Of a stretch of DNA of 33,468 nt, positions 30,411 through 33,468 are shown in pieces. A model generated the notes under the pieces. The model saw nothing but the letters and a program-made list of their open reading frames with translations, did no database searches and was not told the DNA's origin. The stretch's first letter is position 1. Every line of letters begins with the position of its first letter. The DNA is from Oscillatoriales cyanobacterium (GTDB lineage: Bacteria > Cyanobacteriota > Cyanobacteriia > CACIAM-69d): NCBI GenBank assembly GCA_004292515.1, contig RDXB01000062.1, positions 1 to 33,468 of the forward strand. Reading direction: 5' to 3'. The translations under genes and the position numbers were made by a program.

Positions 30411-31747
30411 TACCAAGGGTTGCCAATCACCGAGAAGGCTGCCCAATAGTAGGGGTGAGAGAGAATTTCACGGCCGTTGGCGGCGATATCGGGTGGCAAA
30501 AAAACTGTGCCGCCTCTGGCTCCTGTGCCGCGTAGTTCGTTGCCTTCGATTTGGACTTGTCCCCGCAGCAGGGCGAGTTGGGCTTGGCGCAAGGCCTCGG
30601 ATTTGGTGGGGGCGGTGCGGAGTTGCCGATAGAACTCGTTCATTAGGGCTAGGGTTCCCCGATCGCTCACGTACCAAGTACTGGCGATCGAGGATTTGAC
30701 CCCCGAGGCGATCGCCATGCCCGCAAATCCCAACTCGGCATTGCGATCGCCCACGGCCGTGCGACAGGCACTCAACACCAGCAGTTCCACCGGTCGGGAA
30801 GTCCAATCAATGGTTTGAATTCGATCGAGGGTCAAACGTTCGCGCCAAAACTGGATGTAGGACTGGTCGGGTTTGCCGGGTTTAAATTCCGCGTGGGTGG
30901 CCAGGTGGACGATGCCATAGGAGTTGGCTTGGCGCTCTTGCCGCAGGGTGGCCAGGGTGAACGTCCGGTTTAGAAAACTGCGGCCCGGCCATAGACCGGG
31001 GCGATCGCTGCTGCCGGCGATCGCCTGCAACTCCACCGGCACACCGGGCAGGGCAGCCAGATTACTGGTTTGCTCAAATTCCGATGCGCCCATGGCCAGC
31101 ACGCGCGATCGCTTCAGGTTGCCCGGTTCCTGAGCCAATAAGCTAAAGCCAGGAATGCGGGCGATCGCATATTTTTCAATCAAAAAGCGCTGGCCATCAT
31201 GCATTGCGGCCAAGGGAGCCGATCGCAGCCCATTTCCTAGGCAAAAAATCAGCAAATCGATTTTTTGGTTCCGCAATTGCGACTCGATCGGCGCGATGAT
31301 CCAGTCATGGAGCCGCCGCGCGTAGGGCAAGTAGCTCACGGCATTGCGCTGAATGGGGCTAGTGATTGCGCCGGTTAGTTGCTTGACCGCTTCATCGATC
31401 GCCGCTTGCGATGTACCTGGAATCACCTCAATACGCGGTTCCCCCTCCGCCGTCACCAACACGACTTCCACATCGTTGGCTCGGGGCATGGCGTAAATCA
31501 GTGCCGATCGCTGACCCGTTTGCTGCTCCATCGATCGCAGCTTTTGGGAAATCGCCGCCGCCGAAATCACGCTGGCCGGCAAGTCGCGATCAAAATACTG
31601 TTCGTATTCCCCTTCCCAAAGGGTTTCGATCTTGTTCACCACATTGGCAGGAGTGACGGGATCATCAAGAGAAGCCGCTCGGCCCGGTTGTTCGATCGCC
31701 CCCACCAAGGCCAAGGCCGTGAGTCCAGCGCTCCAGAATCGCATCAT
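30410..31747 (-). CDS. Exported CHAT-domain (caspase-like) peptidase
   Basis: The C-terminal two thirds form a CHAT domain, a caspase-fold cysteine peptidase: the catalytic histidine in VHLATHAEF and the cysteine in LLVLSACRTAVGD, about 43 residues apart, with LGFAGMAIASGVKSSIASTWYVSD and the closing HPYYWAAFSVIGNPW. The N-terminus is a signal peptide (MMRFWSAGLTALALVGAIEQ then PGRA), so the protein leaves the cytoplasm; a start at the GTG 31759 is less likely. Most cyanobacterial CHAT proteins follow TPR repeats; this one has only about 150 residues of other sequence before the CHAT domain. Function is unknown. Sizes: 445 residues from the ATG at 31747. Confidence 0.88.
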   Translation of the reverse strand: MMRFWSAGLTALALVGAIEQPGRAASLDDPVTPANVVNKIETLWEGEYEQYFDRDLPASVISAAAISQKLRSMEQQTGQRSALIYAMPRANDVEVVLVTAEGEPRIEVIPGTSQAAIDEAVKQLTGAITSPIQRNAVSYLPYARRLHDWIIAPIESQLRNQKIDLLIFCLGNGLRSAPLAAMHDGQRFLIEKYAIARIPGFSLLAQEPGNLKRSRVLAMGASEFEQTSNLAALPGVPVELQAIAGSSDRPGLWPGRSFLNRTFTLATLRQERQANSYGIVHLATHAEFKPGKPDQSYIQFWRERLTLDRIQTIDWTSRPVELLVLSACRTAVGDRNAELGFAGMAIASGVKSSIASTWYVSDRGTLALMNEFYRQLRTAPTKSEALRQAQLALLRGQVQIEGNELRGTGARGGTVFLPPDIAANGREILSHPYYWAAFSVIGNPW

Positions 31748-31890
31748 TCGATCACCCACTAAAACTCTCTCCCCTATTCAAACAAGGGAAACAGGCGATC
31801 GTCAGGGCAAGGTAGCAGGCGCGATCAGGAGAGCATGACGAAATTACCATTCGCTGGGTCTGATTCATCCCGCTTCATAAGCCGTTCGCT

Positions 31891-32796
31891 CTAACTGGAA
31901 CGATTTTGTTGGGGGTCGATCGCGTCGCGCAGACCGTCACCGATGAAATTGGCGCTCAATACTGTTAGGAAAATAGCCAGGCCCGGAAAAATAGCCATGT
32001 GCGGCGCGGTTTCCAAAAAGTTTTGGGCATCGTAGAGCATTCGCCCCCAGGTTGGTACATCGGGCGGAAAGCCTAGGCCCAGAAAGTTGAGGGTCGATTC
32101 GGTCAAGATCGCTGTGCCCACGGCTAGGGAGGCTGCGACGATCGCCGGGCCGATCGCGTTGGGCAAAATGTGCCGCCAAATTAACCAGCGCGATCGGGCC
32201 CCCAAGGCATAGGCCGCCAACACAAAATGTCGCTCCCGTAAGGTTAGGAAATTGGCGCGAATCAGCCGGGCCACACTCATCCAATTCAGCCCCCCAATCG
32301 CCCCAATAACTAATAGAAAAATCCCCGTCTCCGGCCCGGCAATCGTCCGCAACGGCTCCCGAAATAGGTAGAGCAACAGCAACAACAATGGCAACTGCGG
32401 CAAGGCCAAAAACAAATCCGTGAGCCGCATTAACAGCCCATCGATCCAGCCGCCATAGAACCCCGCCACCGCTCCGATCGCCGTGCCCAAGGTGACAGCT
32501 ACCAACATCGAGGCCACACCCACCGTCAGGGAAATCCGCCCGCCATGCAACACCCGGGCCAGCAGGTCTTGGCCGCGATCGTTCGTGCCCAGCCAGTGAA
32601 CCAGGCTCGGCCCCTGATAGGCGCGCCCATAGTCTAGATCCGTCGGCGACACTGCATAGAACCAGGGCCCCGCGATCGCCGCCAGCCCGATCGCCCCCAA
32701 AAAAATCAGCCCCACCACCGCCAGCCGATCGCGACAAAACCGCCGCCATGCCATGCCCCAAAGGGATTCGGACGAATTGGACTGAGTGGAAGCCAT
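31891..32796 (-). CDS. ABC transporter permease, OppC/DppC type
   Basis: The 301-residue inner-membrane permease belongs to the oligopeptide/dipeptide/nickel importers: an N-terminal cytoplasmic segment and TM1 (RDRLAVVGLIFLGAIGLAAI), a long external loop with HWLGTNDRGQDLLARVLHG, then five helices. The ATPase-contact loop is ALGARSRWLIWRHILPN, followed by LNFLGLGFPPDVPTWG, both diagnostic of OppC/DppC. It would pair with an OppB-type permease, two ATPases and a binding protein, none of which is in the window. I choose the ATG at 32796 (MASTQSNSSES) over the longer frame from 32862, because the extra 22 residues would run up to the divergent aroK start. Confidence 0.92.
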   Translation of the reverse strand: MASTQSNSSESLWGMAWRRFCRDRLAVVGLIFLGAIGLAAIAGPWFYAVSPTDLDYGRAYQGPSLVHWLGTNDRGQDLLARVLHGGRISLTVGVASMLVAVTLGTAIGAVAGFYGGWIDGLLMRLTDLFLALPQLPLLLLLLYLFREPLRTIAGPETGIFLLVIGAIGGLNWMSVARLIRANFLTLRERHFVLAAYALGARSRWLIWRHILPNAIGPAIVAASLAVGTAILTESTLNFLGLGFPPDVPTWGRMLYDAQNFLETAPHMAIFPGLAIFLTVLSANFIGDGLRDAIDPQQNRSS

Positions 32797-32864
32797 GGCC
32801 AGCGGTACAGAAGTCGATAGGATATGCAGGGTTAGCTTACCCCAATCACTCTGAGACCCCAACG

Positions 32865-33468
32865 ATGACTGATGCGCTGGATTCGATCAATCCCCAACAT
32901 TTTGCGACCCTGTTGCGGGGAACCAGCCTCTATTTAGTCGGGTTGATGGGGGCTGGCAAAAGCAGCACGGGTCGAGCCTTGGCTGAGGTGTTGGGCTATC
33001 GATTCTTCGACACCGATCAACTCATCGAGCAGGTGAGTGGGCGATCAATTCCTGAGCTTTTTGCGAGTGAAGGGGAAGCCGCTTTTCGGGCGATCGAAAC
33101 CCAAGTGCTGGATCAACTCACGCCCTATAAAAACTTGGTAGTGGCCACCGGCGGCGGCATCGTTACCCAACAGCAAAATTGGAGTTACTTGCGCCACGGG
33201 CTGGTGATTTGGCTCGATCCTGAACTGTCCACAATCATCGCGCGGCTAACGGCTGACCCGGCGGAAATTGCCCAACGCCCGCTGCTGCAAACGGCTGATC
33301 CCTTGGCTGAATTAGCGGTCTTGCGCGATCGCCGCGCGCCGCAATATGCCCAAGCCGATGTGCATTTGCCGATCGCCGCCGATCAAACCCCAGAGCAAAT
33401 CGTCTCCAGGGCGATCGCTGCTATCCGCGCCGTCCTGCGCCCCGAAGTCACCGGAGCGATCGAAAATT
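32865..33468 (+). CDS. aroK: Shikimate kinase, 3'-truncated by the window edge
   Basis: AroK phosphorylates shikimate at its 3-hydroxyl in the path to chorismate and aromatic amino acids. The frame is open from the ATG at 32865 to the end of the window (201 codons). It has the Walker A loop GLMGAGKS at residues 26-33, the shikimate-binding DTD at 49-51 with R75 in FRAIE, and the GGG of ATGGGIV at 96-98. The lid arginine lies in AQRPLLQ near 144. A usual length is 170-190 residues, so only a short tail is missing. Divergent from the permease with 68 bases between the starts. Confidence 0.93.
   Translation, partial: MTDALDSINPQHFATLLRGTSLYLVGLMGAGKSSTGRALAEVLGYRFFDTDQLIEQVSGRSIPELFASEGEAAFRAIETQVLDQLTPYKNLVVATGGGIVTQQQNWSYLRHGLVIWLDPELSTIIARLTADPAEIAQRPLLQTADPLAELAVLRDRRAPQYAQADVHLPIAADQTPEQIVSRAIAAIRAVLRPEVTGAIEN

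Overview
The window is chromosomal DNA of a cyanobacterium. Two things show this. First, the HIP1 octamer GCGATCGC and its CGATCG core recur every hundred bases or so across most of the sequence. Second, it carries genes typical of the phylum: psbO of photosystem II, the AAA ATPase Ycf46, and several small families I know only from cyanobacteria (DUF7219, DUF6761, DUF3326, a CPNC/CHTC zinc ribbon). I cannot name the genus. No rRNA, tRNA, CRISPR array, prophage or intact transposase is visible.

Layout. 1-1435: a truncated family-4 glycosyltransferase divergent from galE. 1652-4939: urease accessory genes ureE-ureF and ureG on the minus strand, separated by an unrecognised 296-residue gene in a stretch without CGATCG sites. 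5166-5351: a very small exported cysteine-rich protein whose cysteine spacing matches fungal copper metallothionein, with its own terminator. 5485-9023: a family-2 glycosyltransferase convergent with a large ABC exporter whose C-terminus carries a ComFB-like domain and a degenerate HisKA-like domain. 9427-14296: a TPR protein, DUF7219, a HAD phosphatase, a VOC protein and hisH. 14877-17861: a C15 peptidase-like protein, ycf46, an SH3 protein and a zinc ribbon. 17862-19172: a 1.3 kb gene-poor stretch with two related 147-bp repeat elements. 19173-23040: an OmpR-type response regulator, DUF6761, a GNAT acetyltransferase and psbO with a clear terminator. 23838-27970: an alpha-oxoamine-synthase-like enzyme, a small conserved protein, DUF3326, a CPBP protease and a Lon-substrate-binding-domain protein. 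27983-33468: a Vat-like acetyltransferase, nth, a CBS-pair protein, an 18-unit repeat array, an exported CHAT peptidase, an OppC-type permease and the start of aroK.

Most genes are housekeeping and lie in short unrelated transcription units, as is usual in cyanobacteria. Clear functional groups are few: ureE/ureF/ureG for nickel insertion into urease (structural genes lie outside), and perhaps galE with the flanking glycosyltransferases and exporter for surface glycans.

Most worth following up: (1) the exported metallothionein-like peptide; (2) the ABC exporter fused to a ComFB-like (cyclic-di-nucleotide receptor family) domain and a HisKA-like domain that has lost its histidine; (3) short tandem arrays that begin or end at stop or start codons, the best being 18 units of two alternating lengths between the CBS and CHAT genes; (4) several small fold-back and dispersed repeats.
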